Assembly: GCA_012520505.1 (NCBI GenBank)
Contig: JAAYOC010000012.1
Location: 1 to 42,255 of the forward strand
DNA from: Oscillospiraceae bacterium
Lineage (GTDB): Bacteria > Bacillota > Clostridia > Oscillospirales > Acutalibacteraceae
Length of the DNA: 42,255 nt
Direction: 5' to 3'
Shown: positions 7,260 to 17,035 of the stretch, piece after piece
Position numbering within the stretch: the stretch's first letter is position 1
Layout of the letters: every line of letters begins with the position of its first letter
Notes under the pieces: generated by a model
Told to the model about the DNA's origin: nothing
Databases searched by the model: none
The model's input: only the letters and a program-made list of their open reading frames with translations
Program-made: the position numbers and the translations under genes

Positions 7260-8981
7260 ATGTGGTGTAAAAATTGTAATATAGAGACAAACGAAAAAAA
7301 ATGCCTAATATGCGGGGCAGATACAGAAGAAGACCTCCCAGTGGAAATATATTACTGTAAAAATTGTAGAATTCCAATTATACAAACAGCAACACAGGCC
7401 GATAAAGGGATTTGTCCAGTTTGCGGCAAAAAAACAAAATATCTTAGCACTGATTTACGCCCAGTATTTCCCGAGGAACGATTGCTACTAGAATTACTTT
7501 TAGAGAAAAAAACAAACTCACTAATCAAAACTTCTGTCTGGGCAGTGAACAACAGATATTATGTTGATGGAAAATCTATTGTTATTCCTAATAATGCCTT
7601 TCAAAAAGTTGACGCAAATAAAATTATTCAAGGACTTGAAGAAGGAAAGAAAAGTAATAATTACCAATACTTCAATAAGTATATCAGACGTTTTACAACT
7701 GCAAATGTAAACAGACTAAACTATCTTAAAAGCGAGTCTTTTAATTTTATAAAGCATGCATCTAAAAAATTTGAAGAAGAAAATATCGTTGTCTCATTTT
7801 CAGGTGGAAAGGATTCAACTGTAACATCAGACCTTGCAATAAAGGCTTTGAGCAATCCTAGTCTCGTCCACATTTTTGGTGATACAACACTGGAGTTTCC
7901 CGTTACCGTTGAATATGCAAAGCGTTTTAGACAAAATCACCCGCAGACAATTTTTCAGGTTGCAAGAAATGATGATCAAGATTTTTATGATGTGTGTGAA
8001 GATATCGGACCACCAGCAAGAATGATGCGGTGGTGTTGTTCAATGTTCAAAACGGGACCAATCTCACGCGTTATTAACAGTATGTATCGTAATCAACAAG
8101 TCTTGACTTTTTATGGCATTAGAAAATCGGAATCTGTAAGCAGGAGTAAATATAACAGAATTGAGAATGACGCTGAGTTTGTAAAAATACAGCAGCAGAC
8201 AGTAGCGTCGCCGATTTTCTTTTGGAGAGATATAGACATATGGCTTTATATATTGTCTGAAAATATAGATTTTAATGATGCTTATAGATTTGGTTATGAT
8301 AGAGTCGGTTGTTGGTGTTGCCCTAATAACAATCAGCGAGCGCAGTTTTTATCAAGAATATATATGCCTGAACAATCAAAAAAATGGAGAGGTTTTCTTA
8401 TTAGCTTTGCAAAGAAAATAGGTAAACCTGATCCTGAAGTTTATATTGACACAGGCAAATGGAAAGCTAGGCAAGGTGGAAACGGCCTTCCTTCTGCTAG
8501 CGATGTGAAGATTAGATTTACGAATTGCACGACAGAAGAACATGCTAAAATATATAGTCTTGTAAGACCTTCTGCTGATGACCTTATCGGCCTGTTCGTG
8601 CCTTTTGGTAGAATTGCACCAGAACTAGGAAATAAGCTGCTTAATGAAGTTATAATACTTGATCCAAAAACAAATATACCCATTATGTCGATACAGCCAT
8701 TTAATCAAAGTGATTATGACTACGGAGTGAAAATTAAAACTATGAATGTTGCAAATCATGATGATTTGCAAAGGATGGCGGGATATCAGATAAAAAAATT
8801 TAATGCTTGCAGAAAGTGTTTAAAGTGCGAATCATTATGTCGTGTCGGTGCAATTTCAATAATCGGCGATAAATATTATATCGATTCGGACAAGTGTATT
8901 CGTTGTAAGATGTGTATGACGGCCAAATATCTTGAAGGTGGCTGTACTATGGATAAATACTTAAGAACAAAGTCACTTTAG
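7260..8981 (+). CDS. sspD: SspD-like PAPS-reductase-family ATP pyrophosphatase with zinc ribbons and ferredoxin
   Basis: DndC/SspD proteins activate DNA with ATP so that sulfur can replace a backbone oxygen (family knowledge). Here 573 residues: two CxxC zinc-ribbon pairs at the N-terminus (C3/C6/C15/C18 and C33/C36/C52/C55), the PP-loop SGGKDS (181-186), a cysteine cluster (C259-C260, C351, C353-C354) that could hold an Fe-S centre, and a C-terminal two-cluster ferredoxin segment (C517/520/523/527 and C546/549/552/562). The zinc-ribbon and ferredoxin fusion resembles archaeal PAPS-reductase-like proteins more than the plain DndC. ATG preceded by AAGGAGGTCGGC. First gene of the operon; 10 bp to the next. 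Assignment to SspD rests largely on context. Confidence 0.75.
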   Translation: MWCKNCNIETNEKKCLICGADTEEDLPVEIYYCKNCRIPIIQTATQADKGICPVCGKKTKYLSTDLRPVFPEERLLLELLLEKKTNSLIKTSVWAVNNRYYVDGKSIVIPNNAFQKVDANKIIQGLEEGKKSNNYQYFNKYIRRFTTANVNRLNYLKSESFNFIKHASKKFEEENIVVSFSGGKDSTVTSDLAIKALSNPSLVHIFGDTTLEFPVTVEYAKRFRQNHPQTIFQVARNDDQDFYDVCEDIGPPARMMRWCCSMFKTGPISRVINSMYRNQQVLTFYGIRKSESVSRSKYNRIENDAEFVKIQQQTVASPIFFWRDIDIWLYILSENIDFNDAYRFGYDRVGCWCCPNNNQRAQFLSRIYMPEQSKKWRGFLISFAKKIGKPDPEVYIDTGKWKARQGGNGLPSASDVKIRFTNCTTEEHAKIYSLVRPSADDLIGLFVPFGRIAPELGNKLLNEVIILDPKTNIPIMSIQPFNQSDYDYGVKIKTMNVANHDDLQRMAGYQIKKFNACRKCLKCESLCRVGAISIIGDKYYIDSDKCIRCKMCMTAKYLEGGCTMDKYLRTKSL

Positions 8982-8991
8982 GAGGAGTGCT

Positions 8992-9882
8992 ATGGCTATG
9001 AGATTTCGTGCTCATGATACATTTTTTATAAGAAAAGGCTGGCTTAGCAAAGGAATGAAACACGTAGATACCAGAGGAGATGTCTTTATTGCAAAAGATG
9101 TAAATCCTATGGATGTACTTGGTCTTGGTGCAAATATGGTAAAAGCTTTAAGATATTGGCTCAGGGCTGTGGGTTTGACAGAGGAGCCTCGTTCAGGAAG
9201 GAGAATACAATCTTTTACAGAATTATGCAAGCGTGTATTCAAGTATGACAGATATACTGAAGAATTGGGAACTTTATTTTTGTTACAATATAAGCTTGCT
9301 TCAAACAGAGATGAAGCCACTGCATGGTATTTCTTCTTCAACGAGTTTAATGTTTCGGAGTTTTCTAAAGATGATTTTGTTGACTCGTTACAAAAATATA
9401 TACAAATGTCTGATGACGGCACTGAGGTAGCGACTAGGTCTTTAACTGATGATTTCAATTGTATTATAAGCACCTACCTGCCCCGTTATAAATCAAATCC
9501 AGAAAGAATCTCGCCGGAGAATAATATTGACTGTCCTTTTGGAGAACTCGGTCTTATCGATATATTAGACAAGAAAAAGAAAATATACAAAAAAAGTATC
9601 CCGGTTACCGGCACGATAAATCCTTGGGTCGCATTAGCTGTAATTATGGATAATGCAGGAGAAAGAAAAGAAATAAGTTTAAATGAAATTTTAACAGCAC
9701 CTTGTAATATAGGAAAAGTGTTTAACCTGGATTCTATAAATATGTTAGATGTACTTTATGAAATAGAACGCATGGGTAAAATTAAGATTAATCGTACAGC
9801 AGGCTTAGATTTAATCAATATAATAAATGACTTAGACTTTATTGCCTGTGTAGATGAATATTATTCATCTATTAACGCGTAA
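8992..9882 (+). CDS. sspB: DUF4007 protein, SspB-like
   Basis: The N-terminus has the DUF4007 signature: FRAHDTFFIRKGWL followed by NPMDVLGLGANMVKALRYWL. In Ssp systems the DUF4007 protein SspB nicks DNA as part of single-strand phosphorothioation (from memory of that literature). 296 residues, ATG preceded by AGGAGGAG. It sits between the SspD-like and SspC-like genes with gaps of 10 and 16 bp, so the three are co-transcribed. A BREX-linked role is an alternative because PAPS-reductase and DUF4007 genes also occur in such islands, but no PglZ, BrxL or methylase is present. Confidence 0.75.
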   Translation: MAMRFRAHDTFFIRKGWLSKGMKHVDTRGDVFIAKDVNPMDVLGLGANMVKALRYWLRAVGLTEEPRSGRRIQSFTELCKRVFKYDRYTEELGTLFLLQYKLASNRDEATAWYFFFNEFNVSEFSKDDFVDSLQKYIQMSDDGTEVATRSLTDDFNCIISTYLPRYKSNPERISPENNIDCPFGELGLIDILDKKKKIYKKSIPVTGTINPWVALAVIMDNAGERKEISLNEILTAPCNIGKVFNLDSINMLDVLYEIERMGKIKINRTAGLDLINIINDLDFIACVDEYYSSINA

Positions 9883-9898
9883 AACTGGAGAAGAAAGT

Positions 9899-12800
9899 AT
9901 GAGCAAAATGATTTCTGTAGAGTCGGGATTCCAGTATTCTGTAAATATTGGATACGATTTAAACAATGATGAAAAGCTGAAAGGTTTTATACCAACAAAA
10001 GCATCAATGGATTTGATTGAAGAAATATTGATGAGCACAAATTCGAATTCTACGGATAGAGCAAGAATTTTAATTGGAGCATACGGAAAAGGAAAGTCAC
10101 ATATTGTGCTTGCCATTCTTTCTCTGCTTGAAAAGAAGAACATAAAACTTTTCGAAAAACTGATGATAAAAGCTAACGAAAACCCGGAGCTTCTTCAATT
10201 AATAAAGAACTACTACAATAGTAGAAAAAAGATTTTGCCTATAGCAATTTCAGGAAGTAACACTAGTCTTACACAGGCTTTTTTACTTTCTTTACAGAGA
10301 ACTTTGTCTGATCACAACATGTTAGATGTTATGCCAGAGACAAATTATAAAGCTGCTATTTCTGTTTTAGAACGTTGGAAAAATGATTTTCCTGAGACTT
10401 ATTTGAAGTTTGAAAATGAAATAGGCATGCCGGTAGGAACGTTTGAAATCAAATTACAAAATTTTGATGCGGAGACTTATGAAACATTTGAACAAATATA
10501 CCCAAAACTTACGTCGGGTAGTATCTTTAATCCTTTCTTAGGGTTTGACGTAGTGGAACTTTATGAGAATGCCGCTAAAGGTTTAAAGAGTAAGGGATAT
10601 AGCGGGGTATATGTTGTTTATGATGAGTTTAGCAAGTATCTTGAGGCAAACATAAAGAGTGCCTCAGTTAGTGACACAAAAATGCTACAAGATTTTGCTG
10701 AAAAATGCAATCGTAGCGGTGAACTGCAAATGCATTTAATGCTGATATCCCATAAAGAAATAGCAAACTATATTGATAAATTACCAAAACAAAAAATAGA
10801 TGGTTGGCGAGGTGTTTCGGAGCGCTTCAAACATATACGGTTAAATAACAACTCTTCACAGATTTACGAGATTATTTCAACTGTCATAAAAAAAGAAAAA
10901 TCATACTGGGAAAAATTTTTAAAAAAATATAAGAAAAATTTTTCAGAAATTATCCAAAGATATTCTAAACATCCTATTTTTGCTCATTCTGTCGAAGAAC
11001 TAAATATGGCTGTTTTTGGTTGCTTCCCACTTCATCCAGTTTCTACTTTTATTTTACCAAGGTTATCGGAGAGGGTCGCACAAAATGAAAGGACACTGTT
11101 TACGTTCCTTTCAGCAGATGGAATGGCTACATTTACAAATTTCTTGAAAAGCTATGACGATACTTTCCTATTGATTACAGCAGATCTTATATATGATTAT
11201 TTTGAGTCACTTTTCAAGAAAGAAGCCCATGGAAGTAATATTTATAATAATTATATTTTGACTTCAACAATCTTAACGCAAATACGAGAGAATAGTTTAG
11301 GTAGCAAAATTGTAAAAACTATTTCGTTAATATACACATTGGAACAATTTGAGCGTTTGAAACCGACAAAAGAAGAATTGATTGGTATTTATTCCTTTGA
11401 ATATGATGTTAAAATTATAGAAGATGCTATATCAGAGCTTATTGAAAAAGAGTTTGTTGTATATTTAAAGCGTAGCAATGGCTTCCTTAGATTAAAGAAA
11501 GCTTCAGGAGTAGATATAAATAAAAAAATAAGTGACTTTGTAGAAATCCAAGAGAGTCGCATCTCGGTTAAGGATATACTTAATGAGGTTAATTTTGATA
11601 ATTATATGTATCCTGCACGCTACAATGATGAACGGGAAATGATACGTTTTTTCTCATTTGAATTCATAGAAGGAAAAGAAGTTACCGATGACATTGATTG
11701 GAAAATAAAAAGCGAAAACATTCAAGCAGACGGCATAATATATGCGGTTATTCCTGAAACCGAAGAGGAAATTGTTCGTCTTAATAAACTGATAAGAAAA
11801 TTAAGTACAGGTTACAAAAGACATATTTTTATTATTCCGAGATATTATCAAGAAATAGAACAAACTGCGAAAGAACTTAATGCAGTTACAAAACTCCGCA
11901 ACAAGGCGGTTGATGATGAGGTGTTGCTTGAAGAATATGAAACTGTTTTTGAGGACTTGAATGAAATTATAAAAACTTATATACATGGATATACACATCC
12001 TGAAGAGTATAAATCTACTTATATATACGATGGGAAAGAATTTAAATTACATAGAAAATCTGCTCTGACCGAATTAATGTCTAAGATTTGTGATAAAGAA
12101 TATGCTTTAACTCCGGTAATAATTAATGAAGCGTTGAATCGTGATGAAATTACCACTATTTCAAAAAACAGTAGAAATAAAATAATAGCAGCGCTACTCA
12201 GAAATGAATTAGAACCAAATCTCGGTTTATATGGAACTGGGCAAGATGTTTCAATTATGAGGAGCACTTTAATCAGAACAGGGATTTGGATTGAAGAACA
12301 TGGAGTGCCTAAAATAAATTTAAAACCGGATGATACAAATATGAGAAACATGTTGCAAACGATAGAGAAATTTATTTTAAAAGCGAGGCAGGTAGAAAAC
12401 CTTAGTTTTGCTGAACTATATAGGCAAATTATTCACCCGGAATATCATATAGGATTGAGAAAGGGTTTAATTCCCATTTACTTAACTGCTGTAATTCGTG
12501 AATATAAGCAACAAATATTGATAAAAGATAGATTTGAATATGTCCCGATTAATGCAGATCTTATTACACAAATTAATGCCGAGCCGGGTAATTTTGAAAT
12601 TTCGTATCTTGATTGGAACTTTGAAAAGGAAAAATATGTGCAGTGTTTATCCGAAATATTTAAAGATTTTATCGTGGATGCAGAGCGTAATGGCAACTCG
12701 TACGATTACGTTGCAAATGCAATGTATAGATGGTTTATGGGTTTGCCAAAATATTCCAAAGATTCCCTTAAAACCATTGAGGGTAAAAATCTGCAAACAC

Positions 12801-13504
12801 ATCAGCTCTCTTTTAAAAAGGCGTTTAAGAAAAACACAGGCAGCTTTGATTTGTTGTTTAAAGAGTTACCAGAAATTTTTGGCTATGATGAGATTGTTTT
12901 AAAAATAGCTGATGACATTGCGGCGGTTAAGGTCTTTTATGATAATTTACTTAGTACCCTTAAGGAAAGTCTAATTGAAGAAGTCAAGGCAACGTATGTG
13001 CTTGAAGAAAATAAAACATATTTAAAACAAATGTCTCTTGCGTCAGTGATTAATGAATGGCGTGATTCTCTTGATGAGGGAGTTTTTGAACAATTATTCC
13101 CTGACGGCACAAACAGAGCTCTTGACTTGTTCAAAACTATTACAAATGATGAATATTTATTTATTTCAGACTTTGCGAAAATTTCCACAGGATTACGGCT
13201 TGAAGATTGGGATGATGATACACGTAAACGGTTTACAGAACAAATTGCAGTTTATAAAAATACAGCTGAGCAATTTAGCAGTGAACAGGCGGAGGGCAAA
13301 ACGTTAAGTATTAATAGTTATGAAATTACTTGTTCAGACGAAAATGGAAGCTTTGAGACTAAACGCTTTAATAGAGTAGATGTTTCAAAAAGAGGAAAAA
13401 TTTTGTACAACCAGATATCTTCATCTATTGATTCTATGGGTCAATCAATCTCGGAGCAAGAAAAGAGACAAATCTTGATGGAGATATTGAAAAAACTTTG
13501 TTAA
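9899..13504 (+). CDS. sspC: Large P-loop ATPase, SspC-like
   Basis: A 1201-residue cytoplasmic ATPase. Walker A is GAYGKGKS (60-67) and a Walker B-like VYVVYDEFSK has the acidic pair D242-E243. The rest is long, helical and without a further motif I recognise. Position directly after the DUF4007 gene matches SspC, the ATPase of the phosphorothioation complex. The ATG at 9899 is chosen over an in-frame ATG at 9854 because it has GGAG 8 bp upstream and does not overlap sspB. BrxC/PglY-type ATPases are the main alternative family. Confidence 0.7.
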   Translation: MSKMISVESGFQYSVNIGYDLNNDEKLKGFIPTKASMDLIEEILMSTNSNSTDRARILIGAYGKGKSHIVLAILSLLEKKNIKLFEKLMIKANENPELLQLIKNYYNSRKKILPIAISGSNTSLTQAFLLSLQRTLSDHNMLDVMPETNYKAAISVLERWKNDFPETYLKFENEIGMPVGTFEIKLQNFDAETYETFEQIYPKLTSGSIFNPFLGFDVVELYENAAKGLKSKGYSGVYVVYDEFSKYLEANIKSASVSDTKMLQDFAEKCNRSGELQMHLMLISHKEIANYIDKLPKQKIDGWRGVSERFKHIRLNNNSSQIYEIISTVIKKEKSYWEKFLKKYKKNFSEIIQRYSKHPIFAHSVEELNMAVFGCFPLHPVSTFILPRLSERVAQNERTLFTFLSADGMATFTNFLKSYDDTFLLITADLIYDYFESLFKKEAHGSNIYNNYILTSTILTQIRENSLGSKIVKTISLIYTLEQFERLKPTKEELIGIYSFEYDVKIIEDAISELIEKEFVVYLKRSNGFLRLKKASGVDINKKISDFVEIQESRISVKDILNEVNFDNYMYPARYNDEREMIRFFSFEFIEGKEVTDDIDWKIKSENIQADGIIYAVIPETEEEIVRLNKLIRKLSTGYKRHIFIIPRYYQEIEQTAKELNAVTKLRNKAVDDEVLLEEYETVFEDLNEIIKTYIHGYTHPEEYKSTYIYDGKEFKLHRKSALTELMSKICDKEYALTPVIINEALNRDEITTISKNSRNKIIAALLRNELEPNLGLYGTGQDVSIMRSTLIRTGIWIEEHGVPKINLKPDDTNMRNMLQTIEKFILKARQVENLSFAELYRQIIHPEYHIGLRKGLIPIYLTAVIREYKQQILIKDRFEYVPINADLITQINAEPGNFEISYLDWNFEKEKYVQCLSEIFKDFIVDAERNGNSYDYVANAMYRWFMGLPKYSKDSLKTIEGKNLQTHQLSFKKAFKKNTGSFDLLFKELPEIFGYDEIVLKIADDIAAVKVFYDNLLSTLKESLIEEVKATYVLEENKTYLKQMSLASVINEWRDSLDEGVFEQLFPDGTNRALDLFKTITNDEYLFISDFAKISTGLRLEDWDDDTRKRFTEQIAVYKNTAEQFSSEQAEGKTLSINSYEITCSDENGSFETKRFNRVDVSKRGKILYNQISSSIDSMGQSISEQEKRQILMEILKKLC

Positions 13505-13515
13505 AGGAGAACATG

Positions 13516-14661
13516 ATGGCATATTTTGACAATGCAGCGACTACATACCCAAAGCCGGAATGTGTTTATTCATTTATGGACGAATTTTATAGGAGCAATG
13601 GCGGTAGTTCTGGTCGTGGCAATTACCAATTAGCCTCTGCTGCAAAGACTTTGATTGACGATACAAGAAATCGAGTATCTAAAATACTGCGTTGTCCTAC
13701 AAAACAAGTAATATTTGTACCGTCGGCTACAATAGCACTAAATATAATAATCCAAGGTGTCATAAAAAAAGGAGCTAAAAATATTTATATTAGTCCTTTT
13801 GAACACAATGCAGTAACAAGAGTTTTATATAACTTTGAAAAGAGTAATAAAATTAAGGTGTTTGAACTGCATGTTTCGGAAAACCTTGAATATGACCTTG
13901 AAAGGATAAGATATCAGTTTGACTCGTGTTCACCCGACTTTGTTATTGTAAGCCATGTAAGTAATGTGATTGGACTTATTGCACCAATTGAGGATATTTT
14001 TTCTTTAGCAAAAAAATATGGAGCTGTCACATTAGCAGATATGGCGCAATCTGCGGGCTTAGTTGATACGAACGTAGGACTTGAGCTTTTTGATTTTGCT
14101 GTGTTTGCAGGTCATAAAACCTTATTAGGTCCAACAGGAATATCGGGATTTGTGATGAAGTCGGACATAAGTATTCCATCAGTTTTTTTTGGTGGAACAG
14201 GATACGACTCTGCAAATCAAGATATGCCGAAATCTCTACCTGAAAAATTTGAGTTTGGAACTTTAAATGTTCTTGGAATTGCGGGGCTTAATGCCGCATT
14301 AAAATGGATTGAAGAACAGACTGTGGCAAATCTCTATTTAAAGGAGAAAATTAATAGAAAACGGCTGATTTCTCTTATAGAAAAATATGAAAAATTATCT
14401 ATTGTAGGTAATGAGGGAAAAGAAAAATATGTAGGTATAACATCGTGCGTTATTGATGGAATTAGCAGCGACAGCGCAGCAGAAATCTTTTCAAGCAGAG
14501 GAATTGCTGTTAGAACAGGTTTACATTGTGCACCACGCGCTCATATGTTTCTTGGAACATATCCTGCCGGAACAATTAGATTCAGCGTCAATTGTTTTAA
14601 CACTGAGGAAGACTTTGTTAAGCTAGAAGAAGTTCTGGACTTAATTGAATCGCAAATTTAA
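13516..14661 (+). CDS. sspA: Cysteine desulfurase, SspA/DndA-like
   Basis: PLP enzyme that takes sulfur from L-cysteine as a persulfide. Seen: YFDNAATTYPKP at the N-terminus, the PLP lysine in FAGHKTLLGPTG, and the catalytic cysteine in RTGLHCAPRAH near the C-terminus. 381 residues. The second of two adjacent ATGs (13516) is preferred: GGAG at 13506-13509 is 6 bp upstream and the protein then starts MAYFDNAAT as in the family. Being inside the operon, it is the likely sulfur donor to the SspD-like protein rather than a general Fe-S assembly enzyme; no iscU-type scaffold is nearby. Confidence 0.88.
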   Translation: MAYFDNAATTYPKPECVYSFMDEFYRSNGGSSGRGNYQLASAAKTLIDDTRNRVSKILRCPTKQVIFVPSATIALNIIIQGVIKKGAKNIYISPFEHNAVTRVLYNFEKSNKIKVFELHVSENLEYDLERIRYQFDSCSPDFVIVSHVSNVIGLIAPIEDIFSLAKKYGAVTLADMAQSAGLVDTNVGLELFDFAVFAGHKTLLGPTGISGFVMKSDISIPSVFFGGTGYDSANQDMPKSLPEKFEFGTLNVLGIAGLNAALKWIEEQTVANLYLKEKINRKRLISLIEKYEKLSIVGNEGKEKYVGITSCVIDGISSDSAAEIFSSRGIAVRTGLHCAPRAHMFLGTYPAGTIRFSVNCFNTEEDFVKLEEVLDLIESQI

Positions 14662-14677
14662 TTAAGGTGGTAAATTG

Positions 14678-16867
14678 ATGAATTTACAAGAATTAGATTT
14701 AAAATTAGAATACAGGTCAAAAGTTGATGATATTATCAGAGATTTTTATATTCCTGTGTTAAAAAGATCTGTGTTGTATAGAAGAGCCGTCGGATTTTTT
14801 TCATCTTCCGCATTACTAGCACTTTCAGCCGGTATATGTGGAATAGTTAAAAATGGAGGAAAAATTGAATTGATAGCTTCGCCAAAGCTGTCGTCTGAAG
14901 ACATAGATGCAATAAATGATGGTGTTAAACGAAGAGATGAAGTGATTGAAGAGGTTTTGTTAAGGGAACTTCATGAACACAAGGGAAAATTTGAAGAAGC
15001 ACGTTTAAATCTTTTGAGCAATCTTATAGCTGTTGGGCGACTTAAAATAAAAATCGCTTTTTTAGAAAATGACAATGGTATGGGTATGTTTCATGAAAAA
15101 TTAGGATTGATGTACGATGATAACGACAACATTATTGCATTTTCCGGTTCCATGAATGAAAGCGCAAATGCTTTTATAAACAACTATGAGGCAATAGACG
15201 TATTTACCTCTTGGAGTGAGGAAAAGAGCAGAGTTTTTAGTAAAGTATCAACTTTTGACAATATGTGGAATGATTGTGAGCCGAGCATAACTGTTCTGGA
15301 GTTTCCTAAAATTAATTCAGTAATAATTGAAAAATATAAAACAACTGACAAAATCAAATTATTTCCTGAAGAATTGTACTTGAGTGAAGAGTTTGGAGTT
15401 ACTGAAGATTATGAAGAAAAAGATGTTGGTCCTTCTGTGCCGGTAAACATTGATTTAAGAAAATATCAATTAGAGGCAGTTGATGCATGGGTAGAAAATG
15501 GCTATAACGGTATTTTTGATATGGCAACAGGTACAGGAAAAACATACACTGCACTTGCAGCAATATCAAGGTTGTATCAAGACATCAACATCAATAAAAA
15601 TCTTGCAGTAATTATTGTGTGTCCATATCAGCACTTAGTGGAGCAATGGAGAGAAGATGTAGTAGCTTTTGGAATGAAACCTATAATATGCTATTCTGCT
15701 TCTCAGCAGAAAAATTGGCGAGAGAGACTCAAAACGGCAGTTAATAGCTTTAATGCAGGCGTAATAAAGCATTTCTGCATGCTTAGTACCAATGCAACGT
15801 TTTCATTGGACTATGTGCAAGCGGAAATTTTGAAACTGTCTGGAAACATAGTTCTTGTAGTAGATGAAGCTCATAATTTTGGAGCGGATAAACTCAGTAA
15901 AACTCTTCTTTCCCACATTCCATATAGGCTTGCCTTATCTGCAACGATTGATAGACATGGAGACCCGGAAGGAACTCAAAAACTATACGATTATTTTGGT
16001 AAGAAGTGTATTGAATATACATTGGAAGCTGCAATCAAAGCTAGAATGTTGACACAATATTATTATCACCCAATACCAGTGTCCTTAAACGAGGAAGAAC
16101 TTTCTCAATATTTAGAATTGAGTGAAAAAATAAGAAGAAATGTGTACCCTGATAAAAAAGGTAAGATTGAGCTAAGTGAATATGTAAAAATGCTGCTTAT
16201 AAAGCGTGCGAGAATTGTGGCAGGCGCCAGCGAAAAAATATCCGTATTGTACAATATAATGAAAAGCTATAAAGATAAAAATCAGATTTTAGTGTATTGC
16301 GGAGCAACAACGATGCGTGACGTAGACTATGAAGAAGGTAAAATCCAAATTGATGAAGCGCGCCAGATTGATATTGTTTCTGAAATGTTAGGAAACGATT
16401 TAGGTATGCGGGTATCAAAATTTACATCTGCAGAAACTGCAGAAGAAAGGGAGAGAATAAAAGAAAATTTTGCAGAAGGAAAACATTTGCAAGTATTGGT
16501 AGCAATTCGGTGCTTAGATGAAGGTGTCAATATACCAAGTATACAGACGGCTTTTATTTTGGCAAGCAGTACTAATCCAAAAGAATATGTGCAGAGACGA
16601 GGACGAGTTCTTCGAAAATTCCCTGGCAAAACTTATGCAACTATTTTTGATTTTATAACTTTACCTATACCACTTGAAAATGTTGCAAATTACGATCCAG
16701 ATATAATAAACAGTGTCAGATCATTAGCGAGGCGGGAAATAATTAGAATAGAAGATTTTGCTTCTATTGCAGAGAACCCTTATGACTCAGATTCTCTTAT
16801 AAGTGAGATTAAAAGAAATTATGATATTAAATTTATTGATGAAGAGGAGGATTCGGCTTATGTCTAA
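14678..16867 (+). CDS. PLD-like nuclease domain fused to SF2 DEAH helicase
   Basis: 729 residues. The N-terminal ~220 residues look like a phospholipase-D-type domain: H139-E-K141 followed by FSGSMNES (155-162) and an acidic residue about 10 further on. Then a superfamily 2 helicase: Walker A ATGTGKT (283-289), DEAH (396-399), LALSAT, and motif VI YVQRRGRVLRKF. ATG with AAGGTGG 7 bp upstream, 16 bp after the desulfurase. This is the first gene of the block that I take as the restriction arm, comparable to the helicase-containing SspFGH module; I cannot match the letter names with certainty. It overlaps the next small gene by 8 bp. Confidence 0.75.
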   Translation: MNLQELDLKLEYRSKVDDIIRDFYIPVLKRSVLYRRAVGFFSSSALLALSAGICGIVKNGGKIELIASPKLSSEDIDAINDGVKRRDEVIEEVLLRELHEHKGKFEEARLNLLSNLIAVGRLKIKIAFLENDNGMGMFHEKLGLMYDDNDNIIAFSGSMNESANAFINNYEAIDVFTSWSEEKSRVFSKVSTFDNMWNDCEPSITVLEFPKINSVIIEKYKTTDKIKLFPEELYLSEEFGVTEDYEEKDVGPSVPVNIDLRKYQLEAVDAWVENGYNGIFDMATGTGKTYTALAAISRLYQDININKNLAVIIVCPYQHLVEQWREDVVAFGMKPIICYSASQQKNWRERLKTAVNSFNAGVIKHFCMLSTNATFSLDYVQAEILKLSGNIVLVVDEAHNFGADKLSKTLLSHIPYRLALSATIDRHGDPEGTQKLYDYFGKKCIEYTLEAAIKARMLTQYYYHPIPVSLNEEELSQYLELSEKIRRNVYPDKKGKIELSEYVKMLLIKRARIVAGASEKISVLYNIMKSYKDKNQILVYCGATTMRDVDYEEGKIQIDEARQIDIVSEMLGNDLGMRVSKFTSAETAEERERIKENFAEGKHLQVLVAIRCLDEGVNIPSIQTAFILASSTNPKEYVQRRGRVLRKFPGKTYATIFDFITLPIPLENVANYDPDIINSVRSLARREIIRIEDFASIAENPYDSDSLISEIKRNYDIKFIDEEEDSAYV

Positions 16868-17021
16868 TGAAAATGGTATTAACGAAAAAAAACTATCTGC
16901 CATGATGTACAAGATTCTTGAAGCAGAAGAACAGAATTTGAGGACCAGAGCGAAAACAAACGACGATATGGTTGAAACAATCCGTAGGATTATTATGGAT
17001 GAGACAAGAAAGAACTATTAA
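16860..17021 (+). CDS. Small 53-residue protein of the ssp operon
   Basis: Unrecognised. ATG at 16860 has AGGAGG at 16845-16850 with ideal spacing, and the frame overlaps the helicase stop by 8 bp, so translation is coupled. It is followed after 14 bp by the Rad50-like gene. The protein is hydrophilic and probably all-helical, rich in E, K, R and N, without cysteine or a membrane segment. The strong ribosome site and position argue that it is real, perhaps a small subunit linking helicase and ATPase (inference). Confidence 0.65.
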   Translation: MSNENGINEKKLSAMMYKILEAEEQNLRTRAKTNDDMVETIRRIIMDETRKNY

Positions 17022-17035
17022 GTGGGGGAAATGAT

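Noticed and set aside
9854-9898. Longer N-terminus for the SspC-like protein starting at ATG 9854
   Set aside because: Lies inside sspB without a ribosome site; ATG 9899 has GGAG at good spacing.
7260-13504. BREX type 4 system, because of the PAPS-reductase and BrxC-like ATPase
   Set aside because: No PglZ phosphatase, BrxL, BrxA or BrxB is present, whereas DUF4007, desulfurase and SspE-like genes fit Ssp.
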